In this document: positions 54,701 through 64,000 of the stretch, piece by piece | Position numbering within the stretch: the first letter of the stretch is position 1 | Layout of the letters: every line of letters begins with the position of its first letter | Source: Gracilaria vermiculophylla | Taxonomy: Eukaryota > Rhodophyta > Florideophyceae > Gracilariales > Gracilariaceae | Reading direction: 5' to 3' | DNA: 64,000 nt | NCBI GenBank assembly: GCA_019155205.2 | Contig: JAHNZQ020000079.1 | Coordinates: 376,384 to 440,383 of the forward strand | Notes under the pieces: generated by a model | Database searches by the model: none | Told to the model about the DNA's origin: nothing | What the model saw: only the letters and a program-made list of their open reading frames with translations | Program-made: the position numbers and the translations under genes

Positions 54701-57278
54701 GCATGAACGGTAGAAATGACTCAGATTGAAACGTGAAAACCGAAAAACAACAAGCTGTAGATAAACATGTACTTTGCCCTAGAGCTGAGTAAAGTCGTTG
54801 GTAAGATGGGTTAACAGAAGCTATTTTGCGAGCAATTGTATACAAAAGACAAAGATCTCTCTGGTGGCTGATCTAAATTGCATTGTCAAAAGCAGAAACC
54901 GACAGCCCGACTCTCCACGAAGTTCATCATATCGTGACACTTTGCAATATGGAGGAATGGTCTGTTACGTGATTATCAGCATGAAACAAATAGTGGCTGT
55001 CGATGTCGTGCACTTGTCGGTGTCGTGCACTCACGTTTCAATCCTGTAGTGTGGGTTCTTGAAGCTCATTGGAGCTCCAAAAGTGCGTGGAAGTAAATGA
55101 AACTCAATGGAGCTTCATTAGGTCTAGCAGTTTTTGCGCAATGCACTCTCAATGCACTAGTTGTATCTCCCTTACAAAAAAATGGTACGTTGCGCGATAG
55201 GAATACTGCAAACATACGTCACTGTACGCAACACGTCACACTATAATGTTGCATTGTAGCAACAGCATCAAAACACACCAACACGTTGCATCTCTTGCAC
55301 AGAGAACGACATTAGAGAGCAAAAACACACATTGGCTGAAAGTATTGATGTAACCGTGAAGAGCTCGGTGCAGAATCAAGAGATGCAGTTGTCAGCAATT
55401 TTTTTGATCGTCGTTTTTCATAAACTGAGTTCCACAAACCCGACAAGATTCTGGCTGGTTCACAGCGCGGCATGTAATTTACTAGGTGGAAACAGTTGAG
55501 AAACACACTTTCTTCATCCTATTTCTTAACGTTCATTGCTTCACGGTCGAACGTTTTCAGCAGATTTGGAAAAAGCTTGGATGCTGAGTCGTCTCTACTC
55601 CATAAATAGCGATTTGCCGACTCTCTGCAGTAACTGTTTGCAAGTATCACAAGGAAACTAAGTAACAAGTCAGATGCGAGACAGTTTTTATGACATATAT
55701 CACTGCAGTTTGTGTAATGTCTGTTTCACACACGTCCCAGTTCCCAACATTGTGCAGAATGTAACTGGCGAAAGGGATTGACTGTTAAGCTGTGCAGTGG
55801 AGTGAACAGTTCAATAGGCAGAAGAAACGTTTTAAAACTGATCAGGATCGTAGGACGCAGAAGCAACGACAATTTCAGACACTTTTGAAAATTAATCTTT
55901 GTTCACCTCATGAATGAAAAGAAAGAGTTCTTCGCGTCGTCTGGTTTCTCGATTGTTTCAATCCTTTCAGTGGTCGAAAGTACCGGCTTTTGACGAGATA
56001 TGCATTACGTCCTTTGTTTGAATGATGTGTAGAGCTGCGAGGCTTTCACTGTCGCCTCCATTCATACGATTTTTAATACGTGCCCTTTACGGGCTGAATC
56101 AAAAGACGACAATATTTTTGACAATAGCCCAAAACTTTGCGACGATTCGCCCTGTTACCGAAAAGTACAAACTCTCAACAGCAACAAACTGTTCTCGAAA
56201 AGACAAGGAAACGTTCACTATACAGCAATAGCCCATGACATCTCAGAAGAAGGAGTATAAGCTCTATTCTCTGATCGACTCGAATGGTGCTCTTTTTTCT
56301 CTTTCTCTCCCGCTTTCTTTTCTTTCAGCAGCGCTCAGGAAGACACCGCCACATGCGACATCGCGTTTTAGTTTTCTCCATCTTGTGCCTGATACTTATC
56401 GATACAATATACAATGGAACGATTCTTTGCGACCGTTGTTTTTCATACTTTTTGGCGTTCGGGAGCAATCGCGACCACATCATAAAAAATTGCTGCACCT
56501 TGTTTGGTTTCACCGTCGATATAAGAAAGACCTGACCAATCACGCAAAACGAACCAAAATGACACGAATTCGTGTCGATTTTACTCAAGAAATTTTGAAG
56601 CAGTTGCTTCTCGAGTGCCGAGCTTGAAATATTCAGTGCCGTTTTGTGCTCTTCTAGCCATGATTAGCCAACGGTCACGTAGTAAACTATCTAGGCACCA
56701 TTGTGGTGGTTCTTTTCGCTTTACGATAACTACAACAACCATATTTTCACAACATGGCCGCAACGCTGCTGTTTTTCTTTCTGGCCGAAGACATACGCCA
56801 TTGGTGACAAAAGCACAGTTCGGAGCAAGATGGTACGTTGCAAAAGCGATAGAGGACAGACACACACGCAAGTGCCATCAAAACGGGCAGCAGTGTGCCT
56901 GCAGTTCGACACATCGGGAATACTGGCGGTTGTATCTGCAGGCAAGCTTGAGCGAGCATCATATTTTGCTTCACAGCGCGCAAGAATACTGTGCAAAAGC
57001 ATAGTGTGCGTCACGCAGTGGATTGTGCGCTGCTCGGCATGCCCTCCCGCCCGTTCAACATCGCAACCCGCCGCTGAAAGCCTTTAGTAGATACAATCCA
57101 GCGCGTTCCTCGTTCACAGCTGATAATTCTCACTCCTTGCAGTTCATGTTCTTACCACGCTATTGTTTTCATCTCCAAAGATATTCTTCATTCTCATTCG
57201 CCATGTTCTCAAACAAGCGCAGACCTACAGGTGCTCACTGTGATTATTGTGGGTTCGATAATACTGTAGAGACCAATA
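51728..57278. other. Long spacer with scattered relics
   Basis: No intact gene is supported. It includes a coiled-coil pseudogene (52690-53151), a TATAAAAG box at 52512-52519, and open frames at 56235-56627 and 56615-57087 without a family match (one contains AVCLQFDTSGILAV, faintly WD40-like). An inverted repeat around 55058-55122 (GAAGCTCATTGGAGC / CAATGGAGCTTCATT) is present. Base composition is close to the surrounding transposon region. Confidence 0.35.
52690..53151 (+). pseudogene. Coiled-coil protein relic
   Basis: One plus frame runs about 150 codons with three stops (near 52788, 52869 and 52902). It is rich in E/K/R/L with heptad character (RAAKRWAEKIAELKQVAKG; EELSQMRRLSAEAGLERIEE; LREQITIREANLVKLRDAAK), ending FFGKGGH at 53151. 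A coiled coil is plausible; the parent gene or element is not recognised. Confidence 0.45.
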
Positions 57279-59259
57279 TTAGTGTGGTTTACACTAATAA
57301 ATGTGCAAGAAGCAAGAGTCCTAACCCTAATAGTGTGGACACGAAGCACAACAACGACATCTTTGCGCGGTAAATAGAAACTGGTACAGAAGTCTTCTTT
57401 ACCGTTTTTGACGCTGCTTTGTGTCCGGAATAACTCATGAGCCAGCAAGATGTTGCTCCAAGCCTCACCCATTCTCAGCGCTTTTCCCCGCATGTCTTCG
57501 CAAACCACTGACGCCCGAAACACGCAAAAACATACAAATACAAACAAGAGCAATGACAGAAACGAATCTCTGCGAAACAAATCTTCAACAACTAGCCCCA
57601 CAAGTGACAATCTAAGACGCCAGGCCCAAATTGTCCTAACAAACACACGTGAAGCCACAATTGATAAGTGGATGATTGAAAATACAACACAAAAAGGTGA
57701 AAAGCACATAGCGTCGCGAGCAGTGAAGCAGTTCTCACGCTTCTTTCGTGGAAACTATAAAGCGAACATGCAGCGAGCTAGTCACTACTGGACAAACCGT
57801 GAGAATTTAGTAATGGGTCACGACCGAACTTCAAAGAGCAGCAAGTTTTCATTCGTGAAACATACGAAGGCGGGTTTCAAGAGGGACTACTGCAAAGCAA
57901 AAAATGTAATAGGTCGCAAAGTCCGGCCATGGGTAGCAGCTTTGCAGAAAAATCTGCTTCAAGAGTTCAATAGGATGCGAAAAGCAGGTGTAAAGTTCAT
58001 TGAATGGTTGCTGCGGCAACTCGCACTCAGCCAGATAGCCGCTAAATCGCATGATGCCTATCACGCCACAATGATTGACAGTCACAGTGGAAACCCCATT
58101 AAGTATATTATAATTTGTAGATGGGTGCAGACATTCATGGAGAGATCCATCATTTTCAGCCGTTCGCAATGTGGGAAACTGATGGTATCCTCTGCCAAAC
58201 AGGAACGGATAGAAAGGAAATTTGCATATCACCTTGGAGAGCTGGCTCGAGATTTTTGCTTCAAATCGCTGCACGAGGAAGATGTGTTCAACGCCGATGA
58301 AATACACTTCTGTATCAACATGGATAACCACAAAACCTTGTCGCTTATAGGAGATAAAAGTGTTCGCTGAGCAGATGTGGTGTCAGGAGATTATGGTATC
58401 ACGATGATGGTGCTCACTTCAGGTAGACCTCTCGCCGCCTTCAGTGTCCCGATGTTGATCTTCAAAAATGTTGACTAAATCTATCCAACTCTAGGTTTGG
58501 CTGAGAATGTTCCCGGATTTGTTTATAGAACCGGACCAGAAGCTTGGATGGATCGACGTGTGTTCTTCGAGTGGGTAAAAGAAAAAAGAGTTTTGGCACC
58601 TCTGCCTGAGGGACGCGAACGAGTTTTGTATGTTGATAATGTGAACTCGCACCAGTTGACTGTTGATGTTAAAGCTGCCATCGCCGAAAGCCAAACGGAA
58701 GTTAGGTTTTTCCCATGTAACGCCATTCATTTGGTTCAGCCGGCGGACAGCTTTGTCATACAGAAACTGAAGACCCACTGGCGTCATCAGAGGGACGATT
58801 ATAAGATGAGTTTGTTGGAGAATCAGATGTGCGCTGATGGACCTAACTCCTCTGGAAAACTCTGAAACCGGGACAAAAGACATTTTATGAAGCTTGTCGC
58901 AAAGTCTGTGCGCACAGTGAGTGCGCAAAAGGACGCGGATGGGACGGGCTATGCGAGAAATCCATTATACGGTGTAGTATGGCGTTGAATATCAACGGTC
59001 AGTGGGAGGAAAGGCAACTTTTTCCAGAGTTGCAGGCAATATTCTCGAGGTTTGGCCCTACTTTTGATGGGGAGGGGGTGGGTGTCTGTTCTTGAATCGT
59101 ACATTTTGGTACGCACTATTTCTGTAACAATACTTAGTGTGGTCCACACTAGTTAATCCACCTCCTAATAAGTATTGAAACCTTAATAGTGTGGACCACA
59201 CTAATTACTGTGCCACTCGTGAGATTAGAGGCTTCAGAATTAGTGTGGTCCACACTGAT
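57279..59259 (+). mobile_element. DDE_1/pogo-like DNA transposon with palindromic terminal boxes
   Basis: Both ends carry copies of a ~19-bp palindrome of the form TTAGTGTGGTCCACACTAA: left at 57279-57297 (TT for CC in the centre) and partly at 57327-57340, right at 59134-59152, 59185-59206 and 59239-59259. Between them lies one transposase frame with two nonsense codons. The exact outer ends and target duplication were not determined. The repeated palindromes may be transposase-binding sites. Confidence 0.75.
57450..58865 (+). pseudogene. DDE superfamily (pogo/DDE_1-like) transposase, two nonsense codons
   Basis: Frame from ATG 57450 to the stop at 58865, 471 codons, interrupted by TGA at 58368-58370 and a TAA near 58475. 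An N-terminal polar region is followed by a helix-turn-helix-like part (FIEWLLRQLALSQIAAKS). The three catalytic acids sit in FNADEIHF, LYVDNVNSHQ and LVQPADSFVIQ, the D-D-D arrangement of DDE_1 transposases, and the region between is in frame. With only two lesions the copy is fairly recent. Related elements are frequent in oomycete and algal genomes (general knowledge). Confidence 0.85.
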
Positions 59260-59309
59260 CACAGTGTTCACCTGTACTTTCACTATTCCTAATCCTGCCG
59301 AAAAAAGCT

Positions 59310-59540
59310 GGTTGCAGTCTTCTTTCTAGACATTAGCCATTACAGGAACTGGAGGACATACAACGACAACCCCAGGCCCCTAAGCATTCATCGCCCCGGC
59401 TTCTGCGGACTGTTCACCCCCGCACCAGAGCTTATGCGTTCCATGTAGAGTCGCTGTTGCAGTACCTTTTGTATATGTCTACTTCACGGGTGGCATCATT
59501 GATGTGTTTCTCTTAACGTGTCTCTAAACTTATCGAGGAT
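59310..59540 (+). repeat. Dispersed repeat, copy B
   Basis: Same family as 51498-51727, same orientation. It starts about 50 bases beyond the right-hand palindromic box of the pogo-like element. Confidence 0.85.
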
Positions 59541-60160
59541 GCCATTTTTAAAATACATGTAGCTGTGCTATGGGCGCTTGATGAGGCATTTTTTTTTATG
59601 AAGTTGGGCTGTTTGGTTCTGGCTATTTCTTTACGAAAAAGTCTAGGACCATATTATGAGACTAGTTGGGCGAAGCCCGTTTCACCTCATTCAGAGTTAG
59701 AGCCGACTAGCTCTAAGACTTTGACATCACTCTGTGTCATTTATACTATACGCTGCGCCTGTAAAACGTGGAGCTGTTCGGCGCAGCCTGAAATACCACA
59801 TATTTTCTCAGAGCTACCAGCCTTGAGACCAGGATGTCGCCCCGGTTGACTTGCATCACTGGCCGCTCCCGTTACATTGAGGGACTATTTTAAAGCCAGA
59901 ATCCCTACATAGTAGCTCAGAGCTCTCCGGCATTGGGATCTCGGCCTTGTTCAGATCGCTTTAGATAAAAAGAAAGCCGATCCATCCCATACCATATCCT
60001 AGTTGGAAAGCTGCAGAGCTTGAAATTATCTGTACGCATGTACGATATAAGCTTGGAAACTATTGCAAGAGAGTTTTGGCGACGCTAATTTAATTCATAG
60101 TTTTCATAAAGCTTATGGTACATAAACCTTAGGTATCATCGCGTCTCTCGTTCTATAGGT
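59541..60160. other. Spacer upstream of gypsy-2
   Basis: A 94-codon frame (59565-59849) has no match. The gag and protease of gypsy-2 would be expected here but are not recognisable. Confidence 0.4.
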
Positions 60161-60924
60161 TTGGGCACCCAATTCTATCGGAAGGGTCAAGTGAAAAGCT
60201 CAGAACTTCAGGATGCAATACGGGCACAACCAAATCCCTCATCGGAACTTTTTGTCGAAGATGATGCCGAGTTACGTGCCAGAAGTTTTGAATATGAGGA
60301 TGTGTTTCAGGTGGAGTTACCCCGCAGCATTCCTCCTTCACGCGATGTCGATCATGGCATCGAAATCTTGCCTGGTGCGATGCCACCCCATTGCCCCCCT
60401 TATCAGCCTTTTTTTGCTCGAGTTATGGGCGCTCGAGAATATGTTGATCAGCTACTTCAGTAATATAAGATTAGGCCTAATTGCTCCCCGCACGGAGCAC
60501 CACTTTTCTTTGTGAAAGAGCCAAGGCACGGGCTACATGGTGTTTTGGACTACAGAGCTTTGAATCGTAACACAAAGTGCAACAACGCTCCGCTTCATCG
60601 CTGTGATGAATTTTTTCACAGTCTGGGTCAAGCCCGTTACTTTTCCAAGCTGGACCTTAAGACAGGTTGTCATCAGATCTACATCCATCGATCCGTTATA
60701 GAACAGACAGTATTTAATACTTAATACGGTCCGTTCGAGGACATGGTCATGCCATGCGTCTCTGCATTGCTCCTGCGCCATTTCAGTCTCTTATGAACAG
60801 AGTTCTTCATAAGTACATTAACCGCTTCCTGGTTGTGTATATCGATGACATACTCATCTACAGCCTCACGCTTCAGGAGCACTTCGATCACATTTGGTCT
60901 TTCTTCGAACCATAGCGACATCAT
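60161..60924 (+). pseudogene. gypsy-2 reverse transcriptase remnant
   Basis: It shows DVDHGIEILPGAMPPHCPPY at the start of pol, then SPHGAPLFFVKEP, LDYRALN, YFSKLDLKTGCHQI (first catalytic Asp) and, in another frame at about 60832-60900, [11 protein letters not shown] (catalytic pair). Stops at 60463, 60724 and frameshifts inactivate it. Confidence 0.85.
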
Positions 60925-61083
60925 TCGTTATATGTTTAGCCGAATAAATGTTATAACATCACTTCCGGGACGGAATTTCTTGGATAGAAGTTCGGGCGTG
61001 AGGGGTTTTCCGTCCATCCAACAAAGATTGAAATCAATCGGAATTGGCCCCGCCCTATCATTGCTACAAAGCTTCGTAATGTT

Positions 61084-61500
61084 GTGGAGCGCTTTCAGTT
61101 TTTATGGCGTTTTATTCCACAGTTCTCGTTACGGACTGCTACTTTCCCCGATTATACAAGAAAAGGCTTCCCTATCAGAGACTGGAATAAGGAATATGAA
61201 CAAACCTTCTTGGACCTGAACACAGCACGTATCTCTGCTTCAATACTTGTTCATCAGGATTGGACCGGACAATTTCGCCTACGCGTCGATGCTTCGCGGT
61301 TGGCAGTTGGAGCTACTCTGCCCTACTGAGACGCAGCTTGTGGTGATCGTGCTATCGCATACAAATATTACAAGATAGCCTCTGCCGAGTAGAACTACAC
61401 GGCCAATGAACGCGAGCTTTTGGCTCTTGTTTCCACACTGCAGCGCTTTCGTTGCTATCTCGAGCGTTCTACTTTTGAATCTTTTGCGAACGATCAAGTC
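61084..61500 (+). pseudogene. gypsy-2 RNase H remnant
   Basis: It contains RIRDWNKEYE-like sequence before FRLRVDASRLAVGATL (catalytic Asp), a stop, then NYTANERELLALVSTLQRFRCYLE (catalytic Glu) and ANDQ in place of the usual TDH/TDN. These are standard gypsy RNase H blocks. Confidence 0.82.
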
Positions 61501-61695
61501 GTGGAAATATTTATGATGAAGAAGTCTTTTTATATCGTCGTAGGGATCGCTGAATGAATGTTTCGACTTCTTTTAATATTCGTTAAGTGAATTGGATCAG
61601 TGGCAAATTTGCTGTACTTGGCGATTCTTAAACCCGTAACCCGGATCGTCCAGTGTTTCGGAAAATCCAATGTGTGACTCCCACTTTTTCGGAGC

Positions 61696-62994
61696 TTGAA
61701 GAAGAGCTGTCGCAGTATGGCATTATCAATTTTTCGGTCTCCTAGTTACAGCGTTGGGGGGCAAGGATCTGCGGAGCCTAAGGATTGTAAGCGGATTGAG
61801 CTCCTACTGCCATTCTTTTCGAAAAACGATTGGCGTCTTCTGTACAAGGGAATGTTTTTTGTCCCATCTCACCGTCATCGTCAAGCTTTGAAAATGGCCC
61901 ATGATTCTAGAGCTAGTCGTCACTTCTCCTTTTCAAAACCTTTAGCCCGGCTGGCTGAGTTTCATTGGAAGCACAAGACCAAAGACGTCAAGCGTTATTG
62001 TGATGGTTGTGGCATCTGTCGAAAACAGAAAGACTTTCACGCCCACACTTTCAATGATCCCACGCCCATACCGCTCCATTCCCTGAGATGTGGAACGGTT
62101 GCGATTGTCTTTATTGTCAAGCTTCCATAAACGGATCGCTGTTTCGATGCAATTGTAATATAAGTTGATTGATTGTCCCTGCCGGTTCATTTTATCGCTT
62201 TCAGGTAGACGGCCAAGGCGACGGAGGTTCCACAGGCCTTCTTCACTCACATCTTTCCCCATAATGGGTGGTCTGAATTTATAATCTCTGATCGCGACCC
62301 TCGTTTCATATTCTCTTTCTGGACGTCGTTAATAAACTTATGTAGTGTGACTGCTCGAATGTCTTCCATTCGACCTCCTCAGTCTGACTGTGCTTCTCAA
62401 GAGATGAACCGGATGATCTAGAATTACATCCGTTGCTTTTCTTCATTCGAGAAGACCAATTGGAATGTACTGCTTCCCAGCGCAGAACCTGGTTGCAATT
62501 CAGCAGTCTCGGAAGATATTGGTCATTCCACTTTCGAGGTTGACCTAAGATGGAAGCCGAGGGCGCCACTGGACAAAAACTACCATTCGTCTACAACTTT
62601 TGAAGCACTTTTGGGTTTTCGTGATCTTCTCAAAGCCAAAGCGGCCAAAGCTAAGTATGTACATCAACAAGCAAAAGCAGGCCAGACAGCGGAAGCCAGT
62701 ATCAATTTCAAGAAGTCCTCGTTAAAGATTGGAGATGAAGTTTGGGTTTCACGAAAACTGTTTCGAGATTTGTACTCGAAAGTTCAAGACGACTCAGCAA
62801 AGTTGTCCGCCCGGAGATTCGAGGCTTTTCGCATCTTGGAGATTATAGGAAAGAAAGCTCTACAACTTAATTTTCCGTCCCATATCCGAACGTACTCAGT
62901 AATTTACTTTTTTCACACGAAACCACATCGCTGGCAGCCACTGGATACTTCCCAGCCTACGTGGAGTACTCCTGCCCCAGTGCCTGGATCATAA
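61696..62994 (+). pseudogene. gypsy-2 integrase remnant
   Basis: The zinc-binding part is seen as MAHDSRASRHF...FHWKHKTKDVKRYCDGCGICRKQK (H-H-C-C). Then come broken core pieces (ISDRDPRF near 62280, the second catalytic Asp) and an open C-terminal frame 62611-62994 with KIGDEVWVSRKLFRD and LSARRFEAFRILEIIGKKALQLNFP, the usual gypsy integrase tail. Confidence 0.82.
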
Positions 62995-63259
62995 TATTCA
63001 GACACTCTCTAAAATTTAGATCGTATTCTGACTCACGGTAAGAGGTGAGAGTATATCAGTGGCTTGCGGTATTGGAATACTCTCATACGCACGATGCAGA
63101 ATGGCAGCTGAAGAGAGTTTTTTTGGATGCTGGTGGGACGTTTACATAAGCGTTACGAGACCATAGAGTGGCCCATAATCTTCTTTCACATTTGCATTCA
63201 AAAGGTATTCTATATCCGCAGAGAATAATGGTACAACAGTAATGAAACAAAACGGTGAA

Positions 63260-63445
63260 ATCAGAACAGTGGAATCGGGCACATAAGGATGTAAGACATT
63301 GTACTCGTGTTGAAATAGAAAGAAGCGATAACTGCTAATCGAGCAAATTGTTATGTAGGTTGTACCAGTTGTATTTGGGTTGAATCGGAAGAAGTGGTAA
63401 CTGCTAATCGGGCACGTTCCGATGTAGGTAGTTGTAATCGGCGTT
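63260..63445. repeat. Imperfect tandem repeat, period about 69 bp
   Basis: Two to three diverged units share AACTGCTAATCG(A/G)GCA and GATGTAGGT-like blocks, with AAGAAG(C/T)G(A/G)TAACTGC at 63320 and again 69 bases later. Because 69 is a multiple of three, a minus frame shows a 23-residue repeat across it; that frame is probably not a gene. Confidence 0.75.
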
Positions 63446-63787
63446 GACCTGGAGACAGTGTGCGCCCAATGCACGGTATAACAGTCGGGAGGGAAAAGAG
63501 ATGCAGAGAGCGGGAACACCATCGACCAGGCAGAGAATCAAGCGTCTACATCTCATTTACTTGTTTCACTACTCTTGTTGCAAAATCCCGTTTGTAGCCA
63601 TAATCGAAGCACATATGCTGCGTTCCCGAATAGGTTGTACTGTTGATTACCAAATGACAATTAGCTCGCTTCTATTCTCTTAAATCCGCTGTTGTAGATG
63701 TGGGTCATTTCGTGACCATGACCGAGGTAAGGCCCCTACAAGGAGTAAGAATCAGTCAGGATAAGACATCTTCTGGTATATCAGACA

Positions 63788-64000
63788 TTACATGCTATTG
63801 GGACCTGAATGGCACGCCTTCTGGTTGCTACATGGTCCTAAAGCGCGCAATAGCTCGATTTTCGTGCTGTCGATGAAGCCCACCTTGCTATCAAGTAGGG
63901 CTTTGGCATCACGGATAGCTTTAAAATACATAGTAGCTCTTGACTGAAGCATTGTGTGGCGTGAAATGGTCTCGAGATGTCCCGTCGCCTCCTGAAACCT
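63788..64000 (-). CDS. Possible partial exon running off the right edge
   Basis: A minus-strand frame of 70 codons is open from the window edge to a TAA at 63790-63788. It contains HLETISRHTMLQSRATMYF and AIRDAKALLDSKVGF, a plausible helical protein sequence, but no family was recognised and no start is inside the window. Chance openness is possible. Confidence 0.25.
   Translation of the reverse strand, partial: RFQEATGHLETISRHTMLQSRATMYFKAIRDAKALLDSKVGFIDSTKIELLRALGPCSNQKACHSGPNSM

Larger units (their letters stand above)
60161..62994 (+). mobile_element. Ty3/gypsy pol relic (gypsy-2), no LTRs found
   Basis: RT, RNase H and integrase remnants in order on the plus strand, with many stops and shifts. 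Sequence differs clearly from gypsy-1 (YIDDILIYS, no chromodomain seen), so it is another lineage. No LTR pair, gag or protease could be identified. Confidence 0.85.
62995..64000. other. Right-edge region: minisatellite and possible exon
   Basis: This holds a ~69-bp imperfect tandem repeat (about 63260-63445) and an open minus-strand frame that runs off the edge (63788-64000). Nothing else is supported. Confidence 0.45.

Noticed and set aside
63142..63522. Minus frame with a 23-residue repeat
   Set aside because: It translates the 69-bp minisatellite; no start context or family support.
1..64000. CRISPR arrays, bacterial operons or ribosome-binding sites
   Set aside because: None seen; spliceosomal introns and LTR retrotransposons show a eukaryotic nuclear sequence.

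Overview
This looks like a nuclear scaffold of a photosynthetic eukaryote, most likely a red alga, although the lineage is an inference. Genes carry short spliceosomal introns (about 53-104 nt, GTAAGT/GTACGT donors, CTGAC/TACTAAC-like branch sites). One gene encodes a plastid-type thioredoxin-NHL protein whose N-terminus resembles a red-algal transit peptide (an AFVPP-type start) followed by a twin-arginine segment. There are no bacterial operons. Two 100-base N runs (25219-25318 and 44550-44649) are assembly gaps.

The window splits sharply near 23.5 kb. Positions 1-23.4 kb are gene-dense and GC-rich. In order they hold pICln-like (+), OST3/OST6 oligosaccharyltransferase subunit (+), glycerol kinase (-), a large disordered protein with a TPX2-like C-terminal motif (-), an extreme poly-G tract in the divergent promoter it shares with RACK1 (+), two four-pass membrane proteins (-), the second of which carries an exact claudin signature, a polyol dehydrogenase with an N-terminal BED-type zinc finger (+), a PDI with an ERp29-like tail (-), a nucleoplasmin-like FKBP (+) and a SOQ1/NHLRC2-like protein (-). 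Ten of these eleven genes are recognisable by family or motif; the first four-pass protein is not. At least six contain introns. Three have secretory or ER roles (OST3/6, PDI and probably the four-pass proteins), but nothing suggests one shared pathway; they look like independent housekeeping genes.

Positions 23.5-64 kb are AT-richer and made mostly of transposon relics: a Tc1/mariner copy with doubled terminal repeats (24.5-25.4 kb), a decayed Ty1/copia element split by a solo LTR (25.7-30 kb), a 10.5-kb Ty3/gypsy chromovirus with both LTRs and a long antisense reading frame (30.4-40.9 kb), a better preserved Ty1/copia element with 230-bp LTRs and a half-tRNA primer site (42.2-47.0 kb), a pogo-like DDE transposon with palindromic terminal boxes (57.3-59.3 kb) and a second gypsy relic without visible LTRs (60.2-63.0 kb). 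A GC-rich, hairpin-rich island at 48.6-49.3 kb is unexplained.

The most unusual items are the BED-finger/polyol dehydrogenase fusion, the claudin signature in a protein of a probable alga, the antisense frame in the gypsy element, a possible 7-nt microexon in the PDI gene, and an 80-base run of G between two genes.
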